DNA from: Thereva unica | Lineage: Eukaryota > Arthropoda > Insecta > Diptera > Therevidae | Direction of reading: 5' to 3' | Assembly: GCA_949987705.1 (NCBI GenBank) | Contig: OX465284.1 | Coordinates: forward strand, 106,747,163 to 106,811,162 | Length of the DNA stretch: 64,000 nt | In this document: positions 51,913 through 63,469 of the stretch, one piece after another | How the letters are laid out: every line of letters begins with the position of its first letter | Position numbering within the stretch: position 1 is the first letter of the stretch | Translations under genes and position numbers: made by a program | Notes under the pieces: model-generated | Told to the model about the DNA's origin: nothing | The model's input: only the letters and a program-made list of their open reading frames with translations | The model's database searches: none

Positions 51913-52689
51913 TGATCTCCAACTGTATACTTCTTGCCCTCCTTCCCAGATTGATTCTTGTATTTCTGACTTGAATAGCACTCTATCTCGAATAAATGAG
52001 TGGAGCGCTCACAAGTACTTGTGTTAAGTCGTAGCTCTATGCTCCCCGTCAGAATGCCACTCATCTGTTTGGATAACATTCCTCTTCCTATTGTTGATCG
52101 GGTCCATAATCTTGGTATTGCTATTATTGCCAAACTAACCTGCTGTGATCAAGTTTCACTAATGCTCTCCAAAATCTATGGGACTTTACGTAAGCTCTGG
52201 CGTTATGGTAGGCTCCTATCACCCACAATTCGTTCAATGCTTGTAAAATCTCTCATTCTCCCGCAATTCCTCTATGGCTCACTTGTTTACATTGTGTATG
52301 ATTCATCCTGTCGTCAACGACTTAATGTTGCATTCAATGACTGCTTACGCTTTATCTTCCACTTGAGAAGATCAGATCATGTATCATCTGTTCGGAATTC
52401 ACTAATAGGCTGTAACCTCTGCTTTTTCGATATTATGGCACTAGCTCTTCTACATAAAGTCTTCTACGCTAAAAGCCCTTCTTACCTATCCGACTTTCTT
52501 ACCCCCTTGCAAACCTTGAGATTACTTAAATTTCTTATACCAGCCCATCGGTCTCGAATTGGTAGTCGTTCCTTTTTTGTGCACGCGATTAGACTCTGGA
52601 GTGATCTTCCCTCCTCTTTGCAAAGAATTAGCACAGTCACCACTTTCAGGAAACAAGTTTCTCTTCTCCTATCCACCTCTTCTCTATAG
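51895..52689 (+). pseudogene. LINE reverse transcriptase active site, thumb and C-terminus
   Basis: YADD and LNSTLSRINEWSAHKYLC lie in one frame, ending at a stop near 52025. The next frame begins with SQVLVLSRSSMLPV, so a small deletion removed the 'LNPxKS' residues. The thumb reads VHNLGIAIIAKLTCCDQVS and LVKSLILPQFLYGSLVYIV, then FNDCLRFIFHLRRSDHVSSV. The end has SRIGSRSFFVHAIRLWSDLP and a TTFRKQVSLLL tail, as usual for CR1/Jockey-type elements. Confidence 0.8.
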
Positions 52690-52843
52690 CTTTCCCTTCT
52701 TTCTTCTACTTTCTAATAGCCAAAGTTCCCCTCTTGGGAACTTCCACGCAAAGCCATCATCATAATCACAAACTTATTTAATGCCTGTCCATTCTGCCTG
52801 AAATATATGCCAAACCAGGCAAAACTTGATGAAGAAGCAACAC

Positions 52844-53163
52844 ATTGGCCCCTATTGCGAGTGTCGATGCCTAATCGACAAGCGACATTTATCGATTATA
52901 AACTGTCGATTATTTAATTTGATATTGCGAATGTCGATTATAATCAAAATTTGTCGATTTGACAGTTGACTTTTATCGATTGCTTTTTTGCTCACGACAA
53001 AATTTGCCAAAAATTTGAACAAAAAAACTGCTCAAAACAATTTTCTTAATCAAGTAGTCCAAATATTTGTCGATTGAGTTACACAATGCCAAAAAGAAAA
53101 TTAATCGACACAATCGACTATAGTCGAGTCGATCGTTAATCGACACTCGCAATAAGGGCCATT
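52844..53163. mobile_element. 314-bp MITE rich in ATCGA/TCGAT
   Basis: Ends GGCCCCTATTGCGAGTGTCG and CGACACTCGCAATAAGGGCC are inverted with one mismatch. ATT flanks both sides (52844-52846, 53161-53163), a 3-bp duplication. Many internal ATCGATTA/TAATCGAC units are present. A 3-bp duplication is compatible with PIF/Harbinger, but the usual TWA target is not matched. Confidence 0.8.
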
Positions 53164-53600
53164 ATGTAGACCAATTCATTGCTTCACATCATCTCTAAAC
53201 TGTTTGGAAAATTGCTACACTAAAATGTCATCTAAAGCCATTAGTAAACATTTCTGCTTTTCAATTTGGAACCATTTCACAATAGATCAAAAATCCATCG
53301 AATCACACTACTGTTAGAAGAACCACACGCGTTAGAAGAAAAGAAATATTGCCCTGCCGTATTTCTTGATGTATATCAGACCTTTGACAGGGTCTTGCAC
53401 GAAGGATTGATATTCAAGATAAGCAAACACACTACCACGCAAAATTGCTTGGGTCATACCTGTCTAATCGGAAGTTTAAGATGATCCATTAAGAAGCATG
53501 TTCTGACTCTTGTTTGATACTAACGGGAGTTCCGTAGGAAAGCGTATAGGGGGACCCTTACTGGAAATGAACCTGTATAGCAAAAGACTGGTCTACTAAG
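53164..53600 (+). pseudogene. Jockey-clade RT remnant
   Basis: LLPIISKLFGKLLH (RT 'LLPxxSKxFEKLxxxR'), FNLEPFHNRSKIHRI (equivalent to 'QFGFRxxHSTxxQxxRI') and KYCPAVFLDVYQTFDRVLHE ('KxYCxAVFLDVxQAFDKVWHxGL') lie in order, with the first catalytic Asp kept in FLDV. The continuation after 53480 (GSSVGKRIGGPLL) is a decayed 'GVPQGSxLGPLLY'. The catalytic YADD is missing. Confidence 0.75.
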
Positions 53601-54100
53601 CTTATAGAGTCATATTTTTTTCTCGTAGCAAAAATTAGTACCCATGATGATGATTATTATTTGATCTCCGCGCATTCCAGGGAGGATCGGCACAAAGGCA
53701 CAGTCTCTATCATCCAAAGTAATATATCTGTGGCACATCCTGGACTCAAAACTGAATTCGACGTCGAACATCGAGGAGCTAGCTTATCCTTCTAGGTTTG
53801 TAAAAAGACATTCGGTAAGAGATCAAGTCTCTAGCCAAAGATGATCCGGTCGATGTGCACAGCCGTGATACGATCAACCCTCAAGTACGGCTTGCTGGCA
53901 TATTTGCTAGCTCTTAACATGATCTATAATACTCTAACAGGAAGGATCACAAGGACGTCAACAACAGGGACCATGAAAACATGCCCAAGAATGCCCTTGA
54001 TATGATCTTGCATCTTGTCTTTCCCGATCTTCACATCAAAACATTCTTGTACAGTGACCTTAGACTGAGAGGATCCGCAGCCTGTACCTTAAATAGTTAG
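53601..54100 (+). pseudogene. R1/I-like LINE thumb-region remnant (family C-type)
   Basis: IIYLWHILDSKLNSTSNIEE ('VKYLGVxLDxKLxWxxxIE') near 53720 is followed by a VDVHSRDTINPQVR-like decayed 'xYTAVIRPxLxYG' region and LAYL-type sequence. The motif order agrees with 62030-62330. Confidence 0.55.
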
Positions 54101-56059
54101 TCTCTCTTTTTTTTTTTCTTCAAAATATCAAAGACAAACAATATTTTAAAGTAAAGTCCAATTTAAGTAGCGAGTTTATCTTGCTTCGCTGATTGTAAGA
54201 TTTTTGGAGACAGGGACCACCAAATGTACATTTTCACAAATAAGCACAGCATTAATTAGCCCCTCCCCCCTTTAACGTGTCAGCAGAATGTATTTTTATG
54301 TTTTTTTTTGTTTAATTACTCTTTTATTACCATTTTATTACCTTTTTATTACCCCCGGATAATAACTACCGTTTAACCAGGAATTTTATTACATTTTCTA
54401 ACAAGAACATAAAAAAAACTCAAAAGAACATTAAATGAAAATGTTTCAAATTATTAAATCATCATCATCAGCCATTCTCTAGCTTCATTACCCAACTAAA
54501 AGCGTGTCAATAAATAGCACGCAAACTGCAATTTCCGGACCATGCAAATTGACTAACTTTTTATCAGCAGTATTTTATAACTGCCACTACCACACACTTT
54601 TTTGTTCTTATCGCGCATTCTTCTCAAACATATACACGTGTTGCTTCCATTTGGTAGCTTGTAACCTTTTTTATCTCACAATCATAGAAGATAGGAAATG
54701 AATGGGTTTTTTTACACCATAGTCAATACAGAGGAAATTATATACCAGATAACGAATGACACGTAACCAATTAGATCAGGTAATTTGATATTTACCTGGA
54801 ATCAATACTTTTAGAGATAACTTCATTGGTGAATAGGCAAGAATTTAAGTCATCTCTGAATTTTTTAAATTTTTCTCGGCAGTAATTTTTATAATAATAA
54901 AAAATCGCTTAACTCAATTTCATTTTTCACTTCTGGTTATTTTCAATAATAAAAAAAATACGAAAAAGAGATATAAAATATTTTTATGTCAATTTCATGG
55001 TGTACCTTAAATAAAAATCGATTTCCATATCCATTCGGGGGTTCGGGGGTGCCTTTTTATTGAAAGACATGCAAATTTCTTCACCGTCTTATTTATGTAT
55101 TTTTATCTAATCTTAACAATCATGCCGAATCGCTCAATTTTTATTTAATAATCGTAAAAATATATTTTTAGTGCAAAATTTATCTTTCATTGGTTGGCTG
55201 ATGATGCGTCGTTTTTGACGTCATTTAAAGAAGTAAAATGGAGTTTATTTTTTGTATTTTTATTTCTTTTATCGGAATTCACTTATCGGAAAGTCGTGAA
55301 AATTTTTAATAAACGTAAATATTTTGAATATAACCCACAGATACTTAAAGGTTATTATTCAATTGCGATTTTTGCAACCATTTTCTGGAATTTCAGGAAT
55401 TGCATTCATTTGGTCCTTGATTTTGTTTCCCAGTTGTCAATTAGACGAGAGAATAGTGCTTAATAGTTCATTCAAGATTTTAAGCCAAGAACAAGATTCG
55501 AAGCAGTGGGGCCTACGGATCAGCGATCTGTCGTGTATGTTTTCTTTGCGGGAAACATGATTTCTGCTAAGCTCGCTATCTAATACATTGCCTACATAAG
55601 TGGCTATAGGCAGGTAGGAAGGTGGGCAGCATTCTATTGAGAAGCAAGTCCAAGATATTGTAGCGGCTGTAGGTAGTTATACCAATTTTATTTTCTCGCA
55701 TTTTTTATGTGAAAGACTAGCGCTTAGAGAGAGAGAGAGAGAGAGAGGGGGGAGCCGAGGGCGAGAGCGAGACAGATAGACAGATCCGACATCCGCATAT
55801 CCGCACTTCCGCACTCCCGGACATCCGCAGAGAGAGAGACAAGTTGTGCTGTCGACGGTTCTGTCATTATAGACCGTATACCGGTCGTATAGACCGATAT
55901 ATCTCCTTAGTTGCACACTCAAATTTTTCGACGGCTGATTTGTGGAGCAAAATAGTCTAGGCGTTATTCAAGCTAGATGCCTAGTGCGAGTAGTAATGGA
56001 TTACATCGGTGATAGATGCTTCATTGGGATCTGAGGAGAAGGGCCGAAGGTGTTTAGAA
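54101..56059. other. no recognised gene (2 kb)
   Basis: Very AT-rich DNA. An 89-codon plus frame at 55194-55463 includes a hydrophobic stretch (WSLFFVFLFLLSEF) but has no homologue I recognise, poor start context and no flanking splice sites. A GA microsatellite lies at 55722-55748. Confidence 0.4.
55722..55748. repeat. (GA)n microsatellite followed by G/C-rich purine stretch
   Basis: About 12 GA units, then GGGGGGAGCC and degenerate CATCCGCA repeats to about 55830. Confidence 0.9.
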
Positions 56060-56520
56060 CAACATACAAAGTTCTACAGGGTTCGGTACTGGACCCCCTA
56101 TTGTGGATCACAATAATGATCATGTGTTAGGGCTACGTACCGATGACGTCAAGGTAGTGGTCGTAGGGCTACGTATCCATGATGCTGATCATAAACCTGA
56201 AGCTGTGCTGATCGTCAAATGAAAAAAAAATTGTCCATAAAGATCAAGGTAGCGGAACCAATCATCCCTTCACAGCCCGCTCTAAGGTACCTAAGAGTGA
56301 TGATGGCTACATTTTAAAGCACGCTTGGAAGGCCGCACTAGCACTCATAAAAATACTGCCTAACATTGGGGGCCTTAGACCAAGTCTAAGCCTCCTGAAT
56401 GGGAGGGTGACTAGCTCAGTCCTACCATATGCAGCGCTAGTGTTGGCAGCGGCGTTGAACAGGAGAAGGGCAACATATAGAATATAACAATAACCGTATT
56501 CTAAGCAGTCACAGCGTGCG
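56060..56520 (+). pseudogene. R1-like LINE RT remnant
   Basis: FRTTYKVLQGSVLDPLLW is the 'GVPQGSVLGPxLW' block. Further on, WKAALALIKILPNIGGLRPS and VTSSVLPYAALVLAAALNRR match the R1-type 'AARxLPNxGGPR..RRxLLxxVxxSVLLYGAPVW' segment, in which PNxGG is distinctive. Several frameshifts. The active site lies in scrambled DNA between them. Confidence 0.75.
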
Positions 56521-56765
56521 TAATTTCGAGGATGAGCTCTCCATCGAAATTTTTCATGAAGGTCCGCGCAGATTCTTTTTGATGCACCTCGAAGCCCGAT
56601 TTTCGAAATTCAAAATATAGCCGTGCGCAGTGTGAATTTGCCCATTTTGTTCCTATCTGCGGTATCTAGGGGCTATCAAGGTCGCATCGTCGTAATCAAT
56701 TCTTATAAATTCACAATAGCCGCGCCAATATGACTGAACAAGCCCCAAAAGGGGTTTCCAAACTT

Positions 56766-56950
56766 TATGTGTTATGTACTATGTATTATGTAAATATGGC
56801 ACAACTATTGATGTATTATGGAGTATGTACTATATATGTATTATGTGTTATGCCCTATGCATCATGTATTATGCCCTTGAGCTATAGATTTATTATGGAT
56901 TATATACTGTGTATTATGTACTATATAGTATATATTATGTACTATGTACT
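56766..56950. repeat. degenerate ~10-bp minisatellite (TATGTATTATG/TACTATGTAT)
   Basis: Repeated TATGTACTATGTATTATG-like units with many substitutions over about 185 bp. The 87-codon frame across it is a Tyr/Met-rich by-product. Confidence 0.8.
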
Positions 56951-58866
56951 GAACTTCCAACGAAAAATGCGTAAACGTTTCTCGACTTGGTGATATCCTC
57001 ATACCCCTTATAAAGAGCACTTCCTACTCTTTCAAATTTATAATAAATTCATTTCAATATATCTGTGTGTCATTTCTGTTCGTTCGAAATTCTCTTAATT
57101 CTGACCTTCAAACGTCACACTGTCATATTCAATGTCAACAGAATTATGCTCCTTGTGGTGGTATATAATCCACTCTCTCCAGCCGCATAAGAGCTCTTTC
57201 TAGATTATAAGGAATAACCGTCAGATTTTGGCTTCAAAACGCCAACTACCACAAAAGTCTATATTTTTATTAAAGGACTCAGTCAAGTTTGCCTGTAAAT
57301 ATGATATAGGATTTCTTCAATTTCGTTGGATTAACGTCTATAAGGCAGAGAGTATATATACTGTATAGTCCTAAGATTTTGTTGTGGTTTAGTATTAAAT
57401 TTTTTTATTATATTTTTCACCCCGTCCGACCGCACGAATTCTTTCAATTGCAACACCATAATCCTTTCTCTATATATGCACGCACATATATATCCTTTTT
57501 TTTACTCATCTGAAATTTAAACAACAATATCATCTACTTTCAAGGCTAAGCCAAATTCCACCTCTACCATAGTATTTTCTATTCCCAAATCACACACACA
57601 TAGTACAAATCCCACAGACAGCAACAGTGGATATAGAAAGAGAGAGAGAAAAATCAAAGTTAAGCTTTTCCCCTTATCCGCATCCTCACTGTCGAAATCT
57701 TATTATATCCCTCAAAATTTGTTGTATAAATCCTTGCCGATCCTGAAATAAAAAAAATCTTTTTTTTATATTTTTTTATCTCTCAAGGCTCTCTGTGTGT
57801 TGCCTAGTCGCAAAGTAAAACATTTCCATATCCAAAAAAAAAACGAGACACGAGAGAAAAACGAAAATTCAATGGGGAAAAATTTGCATTCACTTAAAAA
57901 TTTTTCGGGAACTAATTCGAGGCTCTTTTCTGAATCCTTAGAATTTTATTTAATAATAATAAAAAAAAGGAGACGAAGTTTTATATATAAAAAGGAAGTG
58001 TCCATCCTCCTGAAGATGGCGACGAGACACAAAAGTCGTGTCGTTCATGATCAACAAAATTTTGTCTTTTCGTCACTAAAATAAATTTTGGTTTTTGCGG
58101 GGGGTGAAATTTTCATATTTTTTTGGGATTTATTAAAAATCCCTTTATGTGCGACCGCCCGCATCGCGCGCGTTGTCCGCATTGCCCGCATCGCCCGCAT
58201 TTAAATTTATACCCATAACTCCGAATGTTTCGGAGTTAGTCCAACTCTCCAAATCTCAGCTTCAACTGTTTTCGGCGGGCAATAAAGTAAATCCCTAGAT
58301 GCCTTGCAGTCGGCACGTCCTTTATATCCTGTGGTGGTGAAGTAGTTTGCGTTTGAATTGTGGTGATCCTAAAAGTTTGGCTTTAATTAAGCCTGGGAGT
58401 TGGTCCGTCTCGAACAAATTTCATCTCATTTCTGGTAGCAGGAAAGGAGCGACGATGCTGATGATTAGCGCTCCTGTGTCGGATGACCTATTTATCCATT
58501 CGGCAGGCTCTGTTCTGTTGTGTGTGACGGGGAGCCGACGTCGCTGGATTACTCTCTACTTATAGATGCAGAGCTTGTCTGTGGGCTTAATTTGAATCCT
58601 AAGCAGAGTCCTCCTAGTCCCGCAGAATAACGCACATCTTCTCACCCCCGAAAGTGTCGAAACAAGGCGTCTTCATTGATTTCCTCTGATTTATTTCCAG
58701 TCAATCCCGAGGATTCCTGTTTACATCCTAGAAGATATCGATTACATGCTCCCACCCCCTAGCCATCCTGCTCCTTTCTCGTCCTTGTGTACTACACATC
58801 AAACGTGCCGAGAATCCTTGTCTAAAGCCTAAAATAAAATTTTGTTTTTTTATTTTCCCTTTACAG
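56951..58866. other. AT-rich DNA upstream of the host exon; no transposon recognised
   Basis: A degenerate CGCCCGCAT repeat lies at 58149-58200. An open frame at 57797-58084 is Lys-rich without a domain. The segment ends in TTTTTTTATTTTCCCTTTACAG, a strong insect branch-proximal pyrimidine tract and splice acceptor, so at least the last part is probably intron. Confidence 0.45.
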
Positions 58867-58917
58867 AAAAATTCTGCTTACTAAGTCAACCGGTCGAGAA
58901 ACATGGCGCCCCTAGAG
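58867..58917 (+). CDS. host exon with initiator ATG (first five codons MAPLE), rest of gene beyond the window
   Basis: The pyrimidine-rich acceptor ...TTTCCCTTTACAG ends at 58866. The 51-bp exon has 36 nt of untranslated leader and ATG at 58903 in context GAAACATGG, which fits insect start sites. After five codons (M-A-P-L-E) comes GAG|GTAAGT at 58917/58918, a consensus donor. A TAA in frame 21 nt upstream shows the coding region begins here. The intron phase is 0. No later exon is visible to 64000. The gene cannot be named from five residues. This is the best evidence for a host gene in the window, and it implies upstream non-coding exon(s). Confidence 0.6.
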
Positions 58918-60024
58918 GTAAGTAGAAATAATTTAACGTGGTTTTATTTTTTTTTTTTTTTTTCGTTTGAGCTTTTTCTTTTGTTTCTGTCGAAGCAATT
59001 TAATACTTCTTTTTTTTTTTATTGTACTCTATGCAAATTTTCGATTTAAACGTTTTTTTTTTGTGAATGTGCTTGTGTACGAAGAAACCTGATTGGGCTT
59101 TGTTCTGTGTCGAGCGGGGAATAAGATGTTTCGGATATCAACAACCATTTTTTTTTTCTATCTAAAAACTCTCCGACATGTGAACATCTTGATAAAAGCT
59201 TCTTCATATTCTTTTCATTCTTCTTTATTATTTATTATCAGGGGACTTTGTTCGTTGTGTTTTTCATAAATAATTTTTTGATGGAGAAACAAAAAAACAA
59301 AAAAAAAAATTATATATCTTAAAATTTATCACCCCTCCTACCCTCCGCTCGCCCAAATTGAATAATCCGAATTTCTAATGAATAATGCTGTGTCCGTGTT
59401 ACGTAAATTTAAGCACAAGACATAATCGATTTCGATGATTTAAAAAAATTGATTTTAACTAGAAATTTGCGATTTCAAAGAAATAAATATTCGCCATATT
59501 TTTGTGGTTGGTGTTACACCTGTCTCCTTGTGAGGTATATGCTAAAAGTCATATTTGAATGCAGTTTTTTTTTGTATATTTGATAAATTGATTTAGTGGA
59601 TTGAAATTTTATTTTATTATAGTATTGCATAGAATCAGATGGGATTTTTGATGATACAAGTTGTTCTCGTGGTGTCCGATGGATAGTCAACGACTGTAAT
59701 AGCGATAGTGTTGGACGCTGTATTCGGTAGCAACCCATCCTAACATTACTATATTGCCATGCGACCTAAAAGAGAGTCTCGGATAAGATTGACTACCCAA
59801 TGAAAACCTGGACACCGTATCAAGGATCATGGTTTACGACTTTTGCCTTCGAATACAAGGACCCTATATTAACCTGGCAGAGTAAAAGTATTACTAAACG
59901 AGTTTCATAAATATAAAAGTGAAGTTATAGCAGTGCAAGACGTGATTTAGTAGTTCTCAGTTGGTTACCTTTTATATGAAAACAACCCATAAGAAGTTAA
60001 TGACCCCGCTCTGCATTACTTCGA
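58918..60024 (+). other. intron of the host gene
   Basis: Follows the donor directly. T-rich tracts lie at 58947-59053 and 59148-59160. No open frame with a domain. Confidence 0.5.
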
Positions 60025-60375
60025 AATACGTTGAGAACTAACTCGTTTTGCGCTACTTGGACAAACTAAATCGGTTTGAAGTTCTTGGAGAACTAATCCA
60101 TTTTGAGCTAACTGGAAAATGATTTCATTTTGAAGTTCTTGAAGAACTAATTCATTTTGAACTTGGAGTTCTGTGAAGTTCTTTGAGAACTAATTCATTT
60201 TGAAGTTCTTGAAGAACTAATTCATTTTGAACTACCTGGAGAACTAGTTTATTTAAAAGTTCTTGGAAAACTAATTCATTTTAACGTTCTTGGAGAACTA
60301 ATTCAGTTTGAACTTGGAGTTCTTTGAAGTTCTTTGAGAACTAATTCATTATGAAGATGTTGGAGAATTATTTCA
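60025..60375. repeat. ~27-bp minisatellite with higher-order structure
   Basis: The unit is close to GTTCTTGGAGAACTAATTCA plus TTTTGAA, in about 12 diverged copies. A longer block, TTGAACTTGGAGTTCT with GAAGTTCTTTGAGAACTAAT, recurs at about 60157-60205 and 60308-60350, giving a ~150-bp higher-order period. Confidence 0.85.
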
Positions 60376-60609
60376 TTTTGAGCCAACAAATGTACTAACT
60401 AAAATACAAATTCTTTTACAAAAATCTTGTGGGCTTACCACTGATATCGTGATTTGAACAAGCTTCTCTCAGGATTACTTTGGCACCAATGCTGGAACTA
60501 GCCAATTTCGCACTAGTGCTGAAACTATTTCTGTTTTCTAATTAGTTAGTTTATTCCGACGACATTCCAACGTAGTTGGTTAAATATGGACGACCTACAC
60601 TACACCAAG

Positions 60610-60770
60610 CGATTCATGAATTAATTGTGCAAGTATGAGAGCAGGAAGCGATGCCAGAAGACTGGAAAAAAAGGCATCTTCTGCCCAGTACATAAAAAAA
60701 GAGGAAACACAACGTGCAACAATTATTGCGGTATAACGTTGTTAAGTACGGCGTATAAGGACCCACCAGG
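60610..60770 (+). pseudogene. EN-RT LINE RT start fragment
   Basis: EAMPEDWKKGIFCPVHKKRG ('xxxPEEWKxGIICPVHKKGD'), then NTTCNNYCGITLLSTAYK ('xxCxNYRGITLLxTAYK'). The continuation to 60915 (MLAVVNWRTSKPP) is not RT and marks a break. Confidence 0.7.
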
Positions 60771-60946
60771 TACTAAGGCTATGTTGGCTGTGGTAAACTG
60801 GAGAACTAGCAAGCCACCCCAGAAGAGACCCATGCCAAACAGGCTAACTACAAAAAACCTAGACAAAGCTAGGTACAACCCCCTTCTTCCCTTATTCCCT
60901 TTCCCACACTTCTAAGCCAAAGTGTTAACAGTGCCGAAGGCTGCAT

Positions 60947-61115
60947 TAGTGATGAGCAAAAATGGTCTTGTTCTTGCAGTCTTGTCTTGTTCTTGCACAT
61001 TTAGCAACAAGAACAAAGCTTAGTTATGTTTGCAAGAACAAGACAGACTGAACAAGAACAAGACAAGAACAAGACTAGATTAGTCTTGTCTTGTTCTTGC
61101 GTTTGCTCATCACTA
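60947..61115. mobile_element. 169-bp MITE with TAGTGATGAGCAAA ends
   Basis: Ends TAGTGATGAGCAAAAATGG and GTTTGCTCATCACTA are inverted. The interior is built of CTTGTTCTTG / CAAGAACAAG repeats in both orientations, so nearly the whole element can fold back. The TAGTG start suits hAT. Flanks GCTGCAT and GCAGCAT match at 6 of 7 positions, which is weak support for a duplication. Confidence 0.75.
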
Positions 61116-62029
61116 GCAGCATGTCCAGCCAGTGGTTAAAGAGTTCTGATCGCAAACTGTTCCCTCCGATGCGCGAGCAAGGACAAAGTGTTGTATAAGT
61201 ACTTAGCCGGTTAAGCGGCTCCAACAGAGTGGACTTATTTCCGCATTACTCGTAGGATCTTTATGGAAGACCAAACAAATTGCTTACCTCTAGTGTGGAG
61301 GCAATCGCCACTTGTGCAGCGTTTACAAGCCATTGTACATCTGAAGACACCTTCAACTTTGTCAGAGAAAAAATTACTCACCTCCAGCCTGGAGATGTTA
61401 ATTGTAACGACCACCAATTTGGTAAGTGCCAGCCATCTTATCGGAAATGGTGTTAGACCACATCCTCTCAGACAAGGTAGGAACAACCTCCTGCTATGAA
61501 TTCTTAAGAGCACTTCCCCAGAGGGCAGTCTCCTAATCTGGATGAACCGGTGGAGGGTTTGAGTTTGGAGTAAGGCTTGAGATAATGCAAATCAACCTCC
61601 ATTACTCCAAAATAGCGTTAGGGACGGTGAGTGTCGACTCCCAGATCCGCCAATAGGTAGATACTGTCACCTTTACTGTGACCAACTCAATTTGCCTATC
61701 TTAGTGGTAGATCCATCGAGACAGTTCTGTATGAAGTGGTGGGAACTTTCGAATAGAATATACTTTGGAACCCTTCTTAGACGACATAGAAGCCCCCTTG
61801 AACAACGTACGTACTGAATCGGTTCGAGGAGCTCCCATACCCCTAAACGTAGAAGGAAGCCTCATTCCATAGCTAGCAATTATGCTGAGCTCAAGAATAA
61901 TCCAAGCGGATTTGAGAAACGAAAATTGCATACGCCAATAATGATACACCACAAGAAAGCGTTATCTCTCCTTTATTGGGTTTGGTAATGATGGTGTGCG
62001 GAATGTTTCCAACAGTGATTAGTGGTCAT
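61116..62029. other. no recognised gene
   Basis: Open stretches at 61235-61513 (minus) and 61701-61952 (minus) have no domain. GC is somewhat higher than average, so a decayed retroelement ORF1 is possible. Confidence 0.3.
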
Positions 62030-62340
62030 GCAGGGGTTGTCTAAATAAAATTTGAAGCTGACAAGAACTGCGTCGATGCTGTTCACAAGGAAAACTTTAC
62101 ACTGCAGAATGAAATTTCTGGGTCTAACACTGGACAACTCAATCGCCTTCTACGTCTGTAAAAAGTCTTAAGCCAAAGATGTCATGTGAATGTACATAGC
62201 TGTGGTACGCCCAACTCTACGTATGATTCGTTAGTATGGATGGCCTAAGACGTCCTTCGTACCAGACCAAGCAACCACTGGACCTAGTTATACGTGTTAC
62301 GACAACAAAACGGCGCGTCAAGGCGTTAGCCTCCGGTCAT
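62030..62340 (+). pseudogene. R1/I-like LINE thumb-region remnant
   Basis: MLFTRKTLHCRMKFLGLTLD ('xVLFTRKxK...VKYLGVxLD') is followed by MYIAVVRPTL ('xYxAVVRPxLxYxxLVWWP') and WPKTSFVPDQATTG. The same layout as 53601-54100, so probably the same family. Frameshifts present. Confidence 0.65.
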
Positions 62341-63469
62341 ACTGGACAGTTAAAAAAGACCAGACATTTTTGCCTCCAGCGGTAGCATAGGTACTTCTCA
62401 ACCTGTCATCAAATGGTGGTTAAATGAATGAAGAATTGTACCAACTAGGATTCCATATAAACAGGTCTCAGCCTTATTTCTCCTTATAATTAGAATGGCC
62501 CCGACCTTCTCTATTTTAAAAATGAAGTAAATCCAAAAAACCATTCTCATTAAGTCCAATATTTTTTCTGTTCAAACCTGAGCAACAAATGCACTCTCCC
62601 TAACATCCTAGAACAAAAGCCCAACCACCCCACTTTGTCCCCACTCCAGCATAACCACAAAAGTTTAAAAACTACCCACTCGAAATGTTCCACATTTTCA
62701 GGGGAGCAAAAAGGCCTTGGAGACAAGCGGGTTTATAGTTTTTGAGTGGCTGTTAAATGGCCCACTTTACGTCAAATAGGCGTTAATCACCCACCGAGGC
62801 ATAATAAATAATTTGGGATCTTGCTTGCTCCGCTCTTAGGTACACATTAAAACCTGTTGCTCACATCCTGCTCTGGGCCTGTGGGGGGGGGGGGACTGCA
62901 GCCGAGGGAGTGGGCGCCATCGGGTTATGGTTTCACCCCGGCCATACGAACCCGTCCTCGTTATAGACGGATAAGATACCATTGACCGCACCGCCATACA
63001 TGCTGAAAGCGCTACATGAACAGGCTGGTTACTATATCATCTTGAAAAGATCATAACTCACTGGCCAGGGTGTCGGTTATGGGTCCACAAATCAAAGGGA
63101 ATCCACCCGTTTTGACCTTTTCGGTGGATATTGTTTCAGAAATTGACCCAATTTTAGGGGGGGTGTTGTGCTTTGTAAAATAAATTGAAGATGCTTAAAG
63201 TGAGAATGAGACTTTTACATATTTTTTTTTGTTTTGTTGTTCATTTTGCTTCAAGAGATTACTATGGGAAATTTATAAACTTGTGGTTTTTGTTATGAAA
63301 TAAGAACTTAATATTAGAGAGGAGGGAGAAGGGATTTTTGAAGTAAAGCAAGTCATTTGGAAATATTGTTTTATATTATTGTAGAAGAGTTGAGAGATGA
63401 TTGTATAACATAGAAGCCAGAAAATACACTTGTTCTGTAACATTAAGTCCATCAGTATATTACAGCTAT
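62341..63469. other. no recognised gene
   Basis: A G run at 62883-62894 is the only notable low-complexity feature. Would be intronic if the host gene continues to the right. Confidence 0.4.

Larger units (their letters stand above)
50385..52800 (+). mobile_element. CR1/Jockey-type LINE, nearly complete EN-RT region, frame-broken
   Basis: It starts within the endonuclease (PGDFNADLL) and runs through endonuclease end, linker, full RT and C-terminal region to a stop at about 52687-52689. A short 3'UTR ends in ATCATCATAATCAC-type sequence near 52765. At least three frameshifts or small deletions break it (near 50575, 51010, 51890 and 52025). No target duplication was identified. Confidence 0.85.

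Noticed and set aside
55194..55463. small membrane protein gene
   Set aside because: A hydrophobic stretch in a T-rich region is expected by chance, and start and splice contexts are poor.
55690..55720. fourth SINE tail
   Set aside because: ATGTGAAAGACTAGCGCTTA only loosely resembles the SINE end (ATGTGACACACTAGAGACTT) and no body follows. Below a safe threshold.
60025..60375. heat-shock element cluster
   Set aside because: TTCnnGAA words occur, but GAA and TTC blocks are one base apart in most units and not two, so canonical trimers are not formed.
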